Below, one piece after another: positions 1 to 12,097 of a stretch of 64,000 nucleotides of DNA. Numbering within the stretch: the stretch's first letter is position 1; every line of letters begins with the position of its first letter. The translations under genes and the position numbers were made by a program. A model generated the notes under the pieces. The model saw nothing but the letters and a program-made list of their open reading frames with translations, searched no databases and was not told the DNA's origin. Origin of the DNA: Ettlia oleoabundans (lineage: Eukaryota; Chlorophyta; Chlorophyceae; Chlamydomonadales); contig JAAMXP010000619.1 of NCBI GenBank assembly GCA_019693395.1, forward strand, positions 1 through 64,000. Direction: 5' to 3'.

Positions 1-1361
1 CCCACCTGCACAGTCGCAAAGAAGACGGCCTCCATGCAGGCCTGCACCGAGGCGTACCCCATGTGCTGCTGCATCTCATAACGGCCCGCCAAGGTGGGGT
101 GGTAGGCCAGCGACGTGCCTGCCCTGGTGACAAACTGCACGCTGCCGCCACCCACAACCATGTCCCGAGTGCAACAGCGCATAAGCAGCACTTCGTTGAG
201 GCAGATGTCTCGGTGCAGCCAGTAGTGCTTAAGCCCCTCCTTGCGGACCACCTCCACGTCCTTGGGCTCCAAGACCAGGTGTCCCACCCGGGTGCCTGAA
301 GGATTGCGGCGGCATGGCAGGTAAGGAAACACAGCAGACCTGAAACAGAGGAACAACACAGAAGCGGGGGAGGCAACCACGCGGCCAGGCCAGGCTAGCA
401 CGGAACCCGTGCCGTCAGGTGTGCAGGCAGGCTGGCATGAACGCAGCATCAGCACTGCTTTGCCCACCCACCTGCCACTGTTTTCCTGAGCTTGGTTTCT
501 TCCTCAGGCGTCAGCCCCGGCTCCGCAATGAGAATGCAGTCAATGTCAAAGTCATCGGTTGCGGGCTCAGGTGTGCGATGCAGGATCTTGTGATTCTTCC
601 GTGCAATGCCCACCTGCACCACCTCGACATCGCATAACCACAGCCAGTGCTACAGCCAGTTTTAGCATGTGGTTAGCACTGGCAATGCTTGGTAGGACTC
701 CTGGGAGCAGTGGTAGCGGCAGCAGGTTTTCAGCAGCATGTGTGTGACGTCCATGCCAGCTAGCATGCGACCACCAGCGCCCGTTGATCCCTATCCCAAA
801 GCCCAGTTCCCCTGCCACTGCAGCTATGCCGGGGTCCACCTTGGCAATCTCTTCCAAGTCAACCGTCTCACACAGGATCTGTGATCGGTGGGAGGAGGCA
901 GAGGAGGGGAACAGGAGGTACTGCGTGCAGGACAGAAAGGCGCAAGTGCACCTTCATTTAGTAAAGTATAGGGGGTGGGTATAGCGGCATGTAGGTGGCA
1001 AAGAGGAGAGCACGACACCGGGCTGTCACATGGCACGTGGGGCAGTGGCAGGAAGTGTCACCCCCCCAGGCAGGGGAAGGAACCAATTTGGCCAACCACC
1101 GCTCGCCTACCTCCAAGGGCTGGTGCACCAGCGCGTTGTGAACAACCGCCACGCGTGATGGTGCGAATAGGCGGGTAAGCGGCCTGCAAGTCATGTGCCA
1201 GGGGGGTCGGGGCAAGCACAGCGATGGGCTCCCGCAAGGCAAGGCCCCCTGCGGGTGCGTTCATTCCTGTGGCCTGCTCACCAGGTGGACGACAGCCAGT
1301 AGAGGAGATGTGCTGCTGCCCCTGCAAGCGCCAGGAGCCCCAGGCCCAGCCATACCCTCAT
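1..1361 (-). CDS. Single-pass membrane protein of unknown function, C-terminus outside window
   Basis: I do not recognise the family. Read on the minus strand, the likely start is the ATG at 1361, because it opens a hydrophobic signal anchor (MRVWLGLGLLALAGAAAH and on). Exon 1 (1282-1361) joins 1111-1183 in frame; further exons lie at about 700-878, 468-613 or 622, and 6-339. The last one ends at a donor-like GTGGG at the window edge, so the protein continues outside. After the anchor comes a soluble region with an acidic stretch, a Cys-containing core (LPCRRNP; MRCCTRD) and a hydrophobic patch near the edge. The joins 1282/1183, 1111/878 and 468/339 keep phase, but the donor of the exon at about 700-878 is unresolved. 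One transmembrane helix with a soluble domain fits an ER, Golgi or plastid-envelope protein; this is inference. No in-frame break is visible. Confidence 0.5.
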
Positions 1362-3401
1362 TCCAATACCAGGCCCAGCAGCGACGGCCGTGCAGGGCGG
1401 CAACCCAATGCCCCCAGGGCTGCTGTCCGCCTGGGAGGATGGTAGCTGGGGTGTTGAAAGCCACATCACTCGCTGACTATCGGCACCACAGCTGCATGGA
1501 GGAGGACAGTTGCAAGTATGAAGTATGATCACGGCAGGGCATTCACAGAGCTTTGCCAGAGGTCAACCATAGTGGTCAAAGCAACCCCATTACATAGGCA
1601 GCTACCTGTTGGCGTCGCTTGCAGCAGGCGGAAGAAGCGTGCTGCAGTGTTTGAAGTGGCGCCAGGGTGGCCCTGTCCATTGCACAGCCGCAACTCAGCA
1701 AGCTGTGGGAGGGGGCTACCAGTGGACCAGGGGGTATGACACATAAGCCCCTGCCCTGGCCACATCACATCGCCCAGCGCTGCCGTTATTGCCTGCTCGA
1801 TAGAGCCCACTGCAGCATAGCATCGGACAGCTGGATGTGGCTGGACAGGATAGGGTGTGCCCTGGACCTGTGCAGCATGCAAACATCTAAGTTTCACGAC
1901 ATCACAGATAGATCGCCCACCCCGGTAAGAATGGGTAGCAGAAGGGACGGTTCCTGCCACATGCAGAATGTCCGACAAATTGCCAAGGTTTGCTGCTACT
2001 GTCCACTGTAAGGACAGTAAGAGAACATCATTCCTGCGAGGAACAACACAGAAAGGTGGGTACAGGGGCACGGTCCAAGGTGGGCAAACAGCAAGCAGCA
2101 GCTGGCAGCAGTGGCAGGCGTTCCCTGGCGGCCGGGCGATGACAGCGGTGTGGCCATATTAGCATCAGGTCGCTGTAAATTCGTAGAAATCGATTGTCGG
2201 GCTCGCACTCACTCGCTCTTTGTTGCTGCGGCAACATTCCATAGGAAACAGTATACGAGCAAGGCGGCAGTGCGGAACTTTTCTTAATGTCTGATGCACT
2301 GATCAAGAGCAACTGCAACGGTTGTGGCCTGATCTCAGGCCTAGGGCTTTTGAGTTTCCAGGCAAAAGCTCCATGCCGGTCCGGGAAAATAATTTTTACG
2401 TAAATTGGAGGCTATCTCGGTGGTAGAGGCGCGACGCCGACGCGAAAAGTTCCTGATGCACACAGTTCCAGGGCAGCCCGCCACCTGTTCCAAACCATTG
2501 AGTTCAATTCATTCGACCTCCTGTCCGCCATGGCATTTGCCTGCTGACTGATGGAAGTCCTTGCCTGCGCTTGCCATGTGCAAGGATGGCGAAGGGGCAG
2601 CAGGTGCCCTTGCTGAGGTCGTTCGGGTACTGACTCGCTGATGGGCGAGTGCCGCCGGTCTAGACTATACCTCTCCACCTAGTATGCCAGACTTGTCAGT
2701 TCTTTTGAACCTGTCGCGCGGTAGGGAAGGCACCCATCACGGCGAGGACAGGAGCAGAAGCAGTGCGGGTAGTGCAGTGGCGCTGGCCAGGCTGGCGGCC
2801 CGCCCCGCCAACTCAACAACCCAGCAAAAGGCAGCACTGCTAACTTCAGGGATTGACCATCGCAGTGTCTTTGGTCACTCTCTTCCGGTATCTCGCGTCC
2901 AAGGACGGCCTTCTGTGCAGAATTGATACCTGGCGAGCGGCACCTACTGGCAGCGCCTTGTGCTGCAATTGAAGATCGTTGCAAACTGAAGGTTCACGTT
3001 GCATCCAGCGCCTGCATACCAGCGGGGGCAAGTAACCTGCCACCGCCGGCTGCTTGGCAGCGGCCGCTATCGCTGCGGCTCCGTGTGGCAGGCAAATCGG
3101 CTGCTCTTGTCTGCCTGGCACCCAGCAAATGACGGTGTGGCACAAGCCAAGATACGGGAGTGGCCGGGTTATTTGGCTTTCTGCGCCGCAGGTGCGCCAT
3201 GTTGATATGCACAGTCGAGGCCTTGCCCGCGGCTGCCTGTTGTCAGTGCGCATATGCATCACGCCTGGCTGCCTTGGAGGGCATCGGAACTTCTGCAAAT
3301 GGCACAGCGGCATTCAAAGTAACATGCTGTCCCCTGCGCATTGATCAGCCCATCAGCCCACCCCCTTCTCTGTATTCTCACCCCTCCCCTCCTATCCTCA
3401 G
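1362..3401. other. No gene assigned; upstream region of the XRN gene
   Basis: Open frames occur on both strands (for example 1529-2071 minus and 2846-3313 minus), but none shows recognisable domains, a consistent splice pattern or biased codon use. The first XRN exon, which should encode the conserved MGVPxFYRWL-type start, ought to lie here. I searched ATG codons from about 1500 to 3400 and found no match. The frame entering the first recognised XRN exon is open back to 3160, without the expected motif. Confidence 0.5.
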
Positions 3402-6400
3402 GTACCCGGAGATTGTGGAGGCGTGCGCTCAGCAGGCCAGCGAGGTGGAGGGGGACGCCGCCTCGCAGTGCGACCACTTGTACATAGATCTGAATCATAT
3501 CATCCAGGTGAGTGTAAATTTTCCTTTCCTGCTTATCGGCCATATTGAGAAGCGGGGACTGGCGCATGCCGGTATGATGGCTGAGTTGCTGATGTTGACC
3601 CCCCAGGTTCTGGCACGCTTCACTGCCGCTCACGCAGGCCTGCACCCACCCGTCGTGGCGTGAGGAGGCGCATTCAGGGGAGGAGGAGATGTTCATGGAC
3701 GTCAGGCGCTGGCCACCGCACACACATCACACTCTTTCCATTTCTGCTACGCATATACACGCCTTTAACACAGACAAGTGCAGCGTGCAACCGTTTCCAT
3801 GGGGGAAACCTCGCCGCCACAACCCATCCCACACTCCACACACACGCTGACCCCCCACCCTGCCTTCCACTCCTTTCTAGGTTGACCTGTACCTTGACCG
3901 CCTGGTGGGGCTGATGCGCCCCACATGCCTGCTGCTGGTGGCTATGGACGGTGTGGCCCCAGCAGCCAAGATGGCCCAGCAGCGCGGCCGGCGCTTTTTG
4001 CGCCGCGCACCTCGAGCGCCAGAGGCGCGAGATTGAGCAACAGGCACGGCTTGGCATCTGGCAGTGTCAGCGGCTGGCCTGCCAGCAATCCAGCTTGCCC
4101 CTTCAATACCCTGCACCCCACCAGGAGCGGTGCCCAGCCCCTTTTCTCTTGTTCGCTCGTCAAGCCTCTGTGCCCTGCAGGTGCGGCGCGAGATGGCGGC
4201 TGAGATGGGCCCTGCCGGCGGCGCTGACATCCCGCAGTTGCCCGCCTTTGACGGCAACGTTATCACACCCGGTACCGCCTTCATGTCCCGCCTCAGCACC
4301 CACCTACACGCCTTCTTTCGACAGAAGCTGGACTGTGACCCCAAGTGGCAGCACCTCATGGTGGGTGCTCTGCGCTGCTCGCCAGTCCATGCTTGTTCAG
4401 CCTGGGGGCAAGGAGGGCTGACAGCTGCTTGCTTAGGTTGTTGCCACTTCGCCCTGGAATGCAAGAACGCGAGGCACCACCAAGTCGAAACTGCTAGCGG
4501 CAAGCACATGCCATGCATGCGTCATGGGTCCAACAGCATATTGAGATGAACCCCAAACTCCCATCCATCCCACCACAATCCTGCAGGTCATTTTCAGCGA
4601 CAGCAGCGAACCTGGTGAGGGGGAGCACAAGCTGTTGCGTTTCATACGCCAGCAGAGAACACGCCCCAACTACAGCCCCAACACACGCCATTGCATCTAC
4701 GGGCAGGACGCAGGTGCGCTGTGGTGGGGTGTGTTTCGGTGTTATGCAGCCGGTCAAAGGAAGTAAGCTATGCTGACGCCCGCGTTGAGTTTGCAAATGC
4801 GCATTGTCGCTAGTTCTGTGATGGGTGGGTGCATGCCCTGCCAGAAGACAGACTCGTCTGCTGGCCGGCAGAGGGCTGCTGCCGTGATGCCTTTGTGAAG
4901 TTGTTCCTGTAGCTGCAACAGTCCAGGGATGTATCATGCCCCCCACCCCCACACACCAGTGGCAGCAGGGGTAAAATTTTTTGTTTGTAGCCGTAGGGGT
5001 GCCACGGCTGCCCATGATTAGGGGCACATGAGAAGAGCGCTGGACTGCACCAGCCCTCTATCACGTTGTCTCTCGCATGCGCGCGCGCGTGCGCCCGGCC
5101 CNNNNCCCCCCCCCCCCCCCCGGGCCCCCCAGATTTGATCCTGCTGGGCCTGCTGAGCCACGAGCCGCACTTTAGCATCTTGCGTGAGTCGGGTGTGCTG
5201 GAGGAGGTGCTGCGTGGGGAGGATGACACGGGGGCAGGAATCGCAACCGACTTGTGGAGCCCGGTAGGCCGCTGCTGTGCACGCTCAGCTGGGCGTCACC
5301 CGGACCCCGCTCCTGCGACCGCCTGCCCTGCTGGACAACGAGCCCTTGGTGTTGTGCTGCCACCATTTGCACACCACTTTTGGCCTAAAAACGTGCCTGC
5401 CGCAGCTTGCATGCCCCGACATCTCAGCAATCCGCATCCCCCCCGCCCTTGTGGCTGTGCCGCCCCCTGCAGGTGGGACACCAGCCACTGGAGCTGCTGC
5501 GCCTCTCCACACTGCGTGACTGCCTGCGCTGCGAGTTTGCAGAGTTCTGCGGCGCACCGGGCCAGGAGCAGCGCCACCTGGGCTGTCACCAAGCACACCA
5601 TGCACAGCAGGCGGCTGGGGAGATGGCGACTGCTGGTGTCGGCTGTGCCAACCGGTGCACCAGTAGGAGCAGCAGCAGCAGTGATGGAAGTCCAGGGGGC
5701 AGCTCATGTGTCACGCCAGGTGGTGAGGTGGATCTCATTACCGGGTTGCCAAGAAAGGTGCACCCCTCAGCAGCACGGCGCAGAGCATGCACTGCTGCCA
5801 TCGCTGACAGTAGCGGGGAGGCTGGCGGCGGCAATGTGAAAGGCGGCAGTATCGTAGCACAGCAGGACCCGGAGCCGCAGCAGTGAGCAGCAGTCGGGGT
5901 TACGACTTTGAGCGGATCCTGGATGATGTGGTGCGCCTCCGGCACCACTGCTGGCACTGCTGCCATGTTATGCTCATGTGATCACAGCTACGTGGTGCAC
6001 GCGTGCTCCCATCAGCAGCAGATGGAGCAGGATGGGTCCCTGCTGGCCTGTGTATTTCACCCCCTACTTCTGCCTGCCTGTCTGTTGCCTGCGATGCTCT
6101 CATCCCTGCCAGCAGGTCTTCTGTACCTTCCTTGCTGGCAACGACTTCCTGCCCCACATCCCCTCCCTCGACATCTACGACCGGCCCTCGGCGCTGGAGA
6201 CCCTGCTGGACAAGTACAAGGTGGGGCACGCTGGTGGTCAGCACGCTGAACGTGGGCGTGTGTGGGTGTGGTGTGGGTGTGTGGGTGTGTGGGCGGGGTA
6301 GGGTGTGTGGGTGTGTGGGTGGGCAGGTGGGGGTTGGGTGGGGATGGGGGCAGGGGCGGGGCACACATGCTTTTCCTTAAACGAGCGGATTTGGGGTTTG

Positions 6401-9400
6401 GGAATCCTCCTATTCTTGCAACACATGTGGCATGCTGGTTTGCTGGTGATGTATGGTGTGCAGGAGCTGTTGTGCGGTGGCGGCGGCAAGCAGGGCGGCT
6501 ACCTGACCATCAGCGGGCGAATTGATCCCGACAGGCTCTGCTGCCTGTTTGCCAAGCTGGGGGCAATGGAGGAGAAGACATTCCAGCAACGTGAGGTGAG
6601 GGAACCCGCAAACAGCAAGACTCCGCAACGAGCAGGCTGCAGGAATATTGTCAGTTTGTGCTGTGGTGCGGGTTCATGGGCAAGCAGGTGCATTTCCCTG
6701 CACCTCCACTGTGGCCCCTGCTCCCGCCCTTGTGTGCTGTGTCCTCCGTTGCAGCAACGGAAGGTTCGGGAGCAGCGGCGCAAGCTTCAGCAGGAGGCTT
6801 TCGCTAGGGGGGACAGCAGGGAGGGCCCTGCCGGCACCAGCCGGGCGGGGGGTGATGGCTGGGTGAGCGTGGGTGAGCTGGCGCCGGGGCAGAGCCTGGA
6901 CGAGGTGCTGGCGGGTGTGGCACATGATGCTGGTGAGTGTAGCCAAGCTGGGCTGGTTGTGTTCACTGGAATGTGCTGTTCTGGTGGCTGCACTCAGCTG
7001 GCGTGCATGGCATGGTCTTGACGGGGGCTGGCACGGGGGGTTGGGGGCAAGGAGGGTGTTGCAAGACGCAGGCGAGTCAGGGAGATCCGTCCTGCATTGC
7101 TAACCATTAAACATGTCTCTGCGTATCTACAGACCTGCTTGCATTCTGTTTTATTGTTTGCCACATGTGCTTGCACTCTTTACCTGCAGCCTGCATCCCC
7201 GAGTTGCCCACTGCCATGCTGTACGCACACGACGGCGCTGCGCTGCGGCGTGAACTGCTGCGGCGTGTGAGGGCGCTCATGGATGACAGGGCGCAGGGGG
7301 GCATGGCAGCTGATCCCGTGCGGCTGGCAATGCCAGGCTATTGAGCCCGCTACTACCGCAAGTGCTTTGGTGTGGGGGATGCAACGGGGGCTGACCTGGA
7401 GAAGATGGTGAGGGCAGCCTGGGACCCTGCCTGCTGTGGAAGCTGCTTGCATGTTGGGGCTGCAGCCCTGGCCCTCACGCCTGTGCTGCTGCGCCATCAG
7501 CATTGCCCCGCTTTGTGTCTGCCCCGCCCTACCTTGCCAACAGGTAACTTGCATTGCTGTCATGGTGGTCTCCCTCTGCTGAACGGCAGGTGCGGGGCGT
7601 CTGCTCCCATTACTGTCGCACCCTGGTTTGGGTGATGGCCTACTACTGCCGAGGCACGCCGCCCCTGCAACCACCAGCGAGCAGTAGAGAGGGGCCAGCG
7701 GAGGGCGCCGCCGCATCCGCGCGCGCTGGCAAGGTCAGCAAGCGGGGCACAGGCAGTGATGCACCTTATGGGTCCTGGCGCTGCCACTACGAGCATCACT
7801 ACGCTCCGCTGGCCTCTGGTGAGTGGGGCTGCACTTTGCGGTTGGCCAAGGCATGGTAATTGGCAGGCTCTGCTGGTTGAACACTAGCAGTGCACAAGCC
7901 AACGTTCCCTTGCATCTGCTATTTCACCCCCACTCCCAGAAATCCTGGACGCTCTCAATCTACTTTCAAACCAGGGTTTGCAGTTTCCATCCCTCTGTTA
8001 CGCTGCATCCGGCATGAACCCACAGATCTAGCCAAGTACGGTCGGGACGCAATGAAAGGGGCAGTTGCTGCCGCCTCTCGCACCGATTCAACTGTCCAGC
8101 CCTTTGTCCAGCTCATGGCGGTGCTGCCCTTCTCCAGGTGGGTGCGCGTGTGTTGGTTGCTATCCTGGTCAACACAGCAAGATAGGCCCGACAGTTAGCT
8201 TGCCACCACAGAAGTACACCACAGCGATCTGCAGCGCTGACAGGCCTGGCGGCGTGCTCCCGTGCCTGCAGCATGCCCGCCTGCCTGCCGCCGCTGGTAG
8301 CGCTGGCAGCCCAGGACCACGAGCAAGGCCTGCTGGCACTGCATGGCGGCAAGGGTGGCGGTGGTGCTGATGTGTTTCCCAAGGATGTGTCTGCACTGAT
8401 TGACCTTAGTGGCAAGAAGTTGAGCCACACGGTGTGTGAGGCGGCATCCTGGTGCAGCCAGCCAGCCAGCCTGGCTGGTTGGTTGGCAAAGCGTGATGCA
8501 TGTACTTGGTTGCAGCAACTGGTCCAAGCAAGCTGTATGCCGCGACCATCCACCCCCTTCCTTTGTGGGCACCACCCTGCAGGCTGTCATCCGGCTGCCC
8601 TTCCCCAGCCTCGAGGCCATTTCACAGTATGTGTGTAAGCTGTTGGAGGACGGCGGTGGCAGCATAAGGGAGGAGGAGGAGTATAATGGCGAGCATGCTA
8701 CTGAGGGGGATTCCTCCAGCAGTAGCAGCTCCTGCTGTTGTCTGACTGCTGAGGAGCGCAGCAGGAACAGCTTCCAGCCTGCCTGGCGGCTGATGAGCCT
8801 GATGCATCCTCTGGCGATACGCCTGCTGGATGGCACCCATGCAGTGCAAGCAGAGGCGGCTGGCAGTGAAGTTGGCTGTGTGCATGAGGAGACGGTGGAG
8901 CAGCCGGGGGCCGAGGCTGGCGCCAGCATCCTGTCCTTGTTGCTGCCACAGCGGGCAGGGGCGAGCCCTGTGGGCTTATCTGTCAGCGATCACCACGCTG
9001 TGCTCTGCCTGCCCTTGGACCTTGGGGGCCAGGACACACCACCTTTTTCGCCAGGCCTGCTCCCAGGTGTGTGTGTGTGTGCAATGCTGAGCAGTGAATG
9101 TGCAATATTGTGCCATCCAGCCTTGCTCTTGGTGTAAGCATGCCACTCATGCCGGAAATTTGCTTTGTGGCAGAAACCTAAGTGTGGTCGAGGCGTTTAT
9201 GCTGCCGATCAGCTGGCCTCCACTTGCACCTGGTCCCCTTGTGCGCCCCTGTTGATGCAGGCACTGTTGAGGGGGAGCCTGCCGTGAGCCTGCAGAGTTG
9301 GAACCGGCGCAAACTGGATGAGCAGCGCAGACAGGCAGGCCACGAACTGGCCTCGCTGCGCGGGGGTCGGGGGCAGGGTAGGGGCAGGGCTGGCGGCGAT

Positions 9401-10132
9401 GGGCGGGGCCGGGAAGGTGTCGGCAGGGGGGTTTGGGGCCCCAGTGCACGCAGCGACAGAGGCAGAGACACGCGGGATGGAGTGCCAAACAGCAGCAGCA
9501 GTGGGGCAGCCTCAGTTGTTGTGCACCCCCCTGCCTTTCCGAGGCAGGCAGCAGCAGTAGAAGAGGTGAGCATGCATTGGCAGTATGGCAGCGACGCGGG
9601 CTGGCAGCCGCCACCCTTGCCAGTGCCGCCGAAGAGCCGTGGCTGGTACCCGCCACCACCCCCACACCTTGGTGGTGCGGGATTTGGCACCAGCGGGAGT
9701 ACGGCTGGCTGGACGGTGCCCCCACCTCCAGTCCTAGGCTCTCAGTCCAACGGCATCAGCAGCAGGCATGAGCCCCACGCTGAAGAGCTGCCAACTTGCT
9801 CACAAGACTGCCTTCCTACCTGGAGCGCCAAAGGGGCTGCACCTGCTAGCCGTCAGCAGCCATCATCGGCTGCTATGGAGTCACGGGAAGCGGAGGGGAA
9901 GCAGACTGCTGTGGAGGGAGGAGTGGGAGCAGAACTGATGCCATGGCTGGTCAGCACCCCTGCTCCGCCCTCAGAACCACCTGCCAGCAAGGCGGGCATT
10001 GTGGGGGACCAAAGGGATGCGGATCTAGCAGGAGGGGGGGCGGTTCCGAGGACAGAAGTAGGAGCCAGCGTTAGTGGTGCTGGTGGCAGCGATGATTTGG
10101 AGGACATCCTTGCACTGTTGGGGGTCAAATAG
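3402..10132 (+). CDS. XRN family 5'-3' exoribonuclease, damaged or misassembled, 5' end missing
   Basis: XRN nucleases degrade 5'-monophosphorylated RNA. About 17 exons follow the family order: YPEIVEAC and [12 protein letters not shown] (3402-3507), the EEEMF exon (3638-3700), [13 protein letters not shown] (from 3881), [13 protein letters not shown] (4181-4360), [12 protein letters not shown] to GQDA (4587-4713), [12 protein letters not shown] (5133-5263), [12 protein letters not shown] (from 5473), [12 protein letters not shown] (6116-6220), the C-terminal core (7190-8431, with the ARYYRKCFG region) and a disordered Pro/Gly/Ser tail (9261-10132). Two breaks are visible. A T-run at 3995-3999 shifts the frame just after the QQRGRRF motif, and TGA at 7342-7344 interrupts a conserved block. 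A Ser/Gly-rich insertion (about 5570-5880) has no resolved 3' splice junction. The intron at 4714-5132 holds 4 N and a poly-C run. It could be a pseudogene or a real gene with draft errors; the conservation on both sides of each break favours errors or very recent decay. The nuclear (XRN2/3) or cytoplasmic (XRN4) class is not decided. Confidence 0.82.
5102..5121. other. 4-N gap followed by a poly-C run
   Basis: Four N at 5102-5105 are followed by a 16-nt C run inside the XRN intron, a few bases before its CCCCCCAG acceptor at 5132. This marks local sequence uncertainty. Confidence 0.95.
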
Positions 10133-10194
10133 CCTGTTCAGTGAAATATTTTACTTTCACACAAGACAATTTTGCCACTTGTTTTGCTGCCGTA

Positions 10195-10199
10195 TGTAA
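10195..10199 (+). promoter_or_regulatory. Candidate TGTAA polyadenylation signal of the XRN gene
   Basis: TGTAA lies 63 nt after the XRN stop, with a second copy at 10223-10227. TGTAA is the typical near-upstream poly(A) signal of chlorophytes. The assignment is inferred from position only. Confidence 0.4.
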
Positions 10200-10294
10200 A
10201 ACTGCATTTGATCACGTAGCATTGTAACCTCCATGTCAGCGCAAGTTCAACGCTGATCACGATGCATCACAGGACTCCGTGGATCAAGCAGGAG

Positions 10295-11901
10295 CTAGTC
10301 AAAACCTTGAAAAGGCCCCTTCTCGGCCGACGGGCGGCTTGCGTTGGGTGGTGTGGGAATGCGCGTTGTGGAGACCCGGCTGGCACTGTTGCCGCTACTA
10401 GACTTCCGTCCAAGCAGCAGCTGCACGTGTCGCCCGCGAGCGTCGGCTGCCGCCTGCCGCTGCTGCTGCTCTTGGTGCCGCCGCTGCTGCTCCTCCTGGT
10501 TTTGCTCCGCGCCAATGCCCTCTGCTGGCTCTGCTGTCTCGCTCAGCTGCTGTTGTCGTTGCTCTGTGGCGGAAGAAGGGCTTGTGCTTGCCCCCGCAAC
10601 CTCTACCGCTGCCCCTGCAGCCGCTTCGCTGCCTGCAGTGCTGCTTTGCCTACGCCCGTTTGCCGCTGCGGCGCTGTACAAGTTGGCGGGCAGGTCCTGT
10701 GTGAGGTGCTCCAGCTCCTCGCTCAACTCCTCCAGTCTCTGCACAGCACAACAAATGTTCATGAAGCAGCAAAAAAGGGGCCTTCCAGGTGAGGCGTAGT
10801 CTTGCTGAGCAGGAGGTGGGCAGGTCAAAGGCTGCAGGACAACCAGCCATGGCACCAAATTATGGCTGCCTGCTCGAGCACACCTTGAGTTGTGCACCAG
10901 CGCTCTGCTGCACCAAGGTGTTGAGCTCCATTGCCAGCTGCTCCTTGTGCTGCTGCGCCTCCTCCATCTCCCGCTGCCAGTGCTCCATCTCCTGCGGCAA
11001 CAAGTGGGGGCCAAGTCAAGCCAGATGTAATAACTGAACTTCACCTCCTGGTAGCATCTTGGAGTTGTGCTAACTGCTTGGCACTTGCGGCTTACACACC
11101 TGCTTAGCCTTCTTGAAGTTCGTCCGTGCTGTATCGACCTTGTAACTCTGCTGCTCGATCAGGCTGCGGAGGTGTTCTAGTGCCTGCACAGCGCGGGAAG
11201 CAGGGCCCCATGCAGGTGTGAAGCAGAGGGTAGTGACATGGATGTTTTGGGTTTACACTCACATGTTGTACTGCTGCCACCTTATCTGCTGCACGTGTTG
11301 GTTCCGGTGCTGCGCAAGTGTTATAGACAGCCACAGATGCTGATGCCTGCCAACTGCATCCATGCTGCAGCTCACCTGTCGGCGAGGGCCCACATTTACG
11401 TGCAAATTCAGCTGCAGATCCGCAAGCTGGCGCTCCACCTCATGGATTTTGGACCGCTTCCGCGCTATGTTTCTGCAGCAGGTGGGTGGAAGTGCGCTGA
11501 GGAAGGGCTGCATCATAGACAGTAGTGAAGGCAGCGGAAGGTCGGCTTGCGCGACGTTCTATGATGATGGATGAAACCAGTGCTTGTACGCACTCCAGAA
11601 TGATTCGCTCCTTCTCTTGCAGCATGCGGTCATAGGCACTAATGGCCGATTGGCTGGCAGTGGCCAATCCAGCATCCTGCGGGCCAGAGCACACGGAGAA
11701 GGCAGGCGTCGGGAGGCGGCGGGGGCGGGAATCACTTCATGGTCGCTTGCGCGGCCAGGTGCGGAGGGAACTTGACTGACGACGGCGCCCTCTACCGCTC
11801 GCCTGGCGAGTTGCAGAAGCAGCGGGGGAAGCGGGGATACCGACAGTCCCAGCTTGTTGCCGGCTTTGTACCGGCTGCTGCTCCTCGGTTCCCGGCGACA
11901 T
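10295..11901 (-). CDS. Coiled-coil protein of unknown function
   Basis: Minus-strand exons 10295-10738, 10884-10991, 11100-11183 and 11263-11309 (or to 11346), then 11376-11472 and 11594-11676, encode long charged heptad-like stretches (EKERIILE, EMEHWQREMEEAQQHKE, RLEELSEELEHL). A Ser/Ala/Gln-rich disordered C-terminus ends in QGFD. Phases agree for 11594/11472 (donor GTGCGT), 11100/10991 and 10884/10738. Two joins are not settled. Between 11263 and 11376 the only in-frame solution I found needs a 29-nt intron. The link from the candidate first exon (ATG at 11901, reading MSPGTEEQQPVQ) to 11676 has no clean phase. The product could be a cytoskeletal, centrosomal or kinetochore coiled-coil component, but nothing in the sequence decides. 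It converges with the XRN gene across 162 bp. Confidence 0.55.
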
Positions 11902-12097
11902 TCTTTACTAGGGTCTACATTGCAATGAAACGCGATGTCTCGACCTGGAGTTGGACGCGCATGCGGGGCGCGAAATGCTGCTGGCACCACACCTCACGAC
12001 CTCCTCAAAGGGGGGCTGCTTGTGTTTTCACATGTTGTTCGGCACTGCTCGCGTTTACTTAGAGCTGCGTGGGGCGAATTCAACTGCGGCCTCAGAA

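Noticed and set aside
1529..2071. 180-codon minus-strand open frame
   Set aside because: No domain, no splice context, and composition of a chance open frame in GC-rich DNA.
4614..4620. GTGAGG near 4614 as a splice donor in the XRN gene
   Set aside because: It falls inside the conserved EPGEGEHK block, and the frame continues without a break to the donor at 4714.
7342..7344. UGA read as selenocysteine or reassigned codon
   Set aside because: XRN proteins have no Cys or selenocysteine at this place, many other genes here end in TGA, and no SECIS-like context was recognised.
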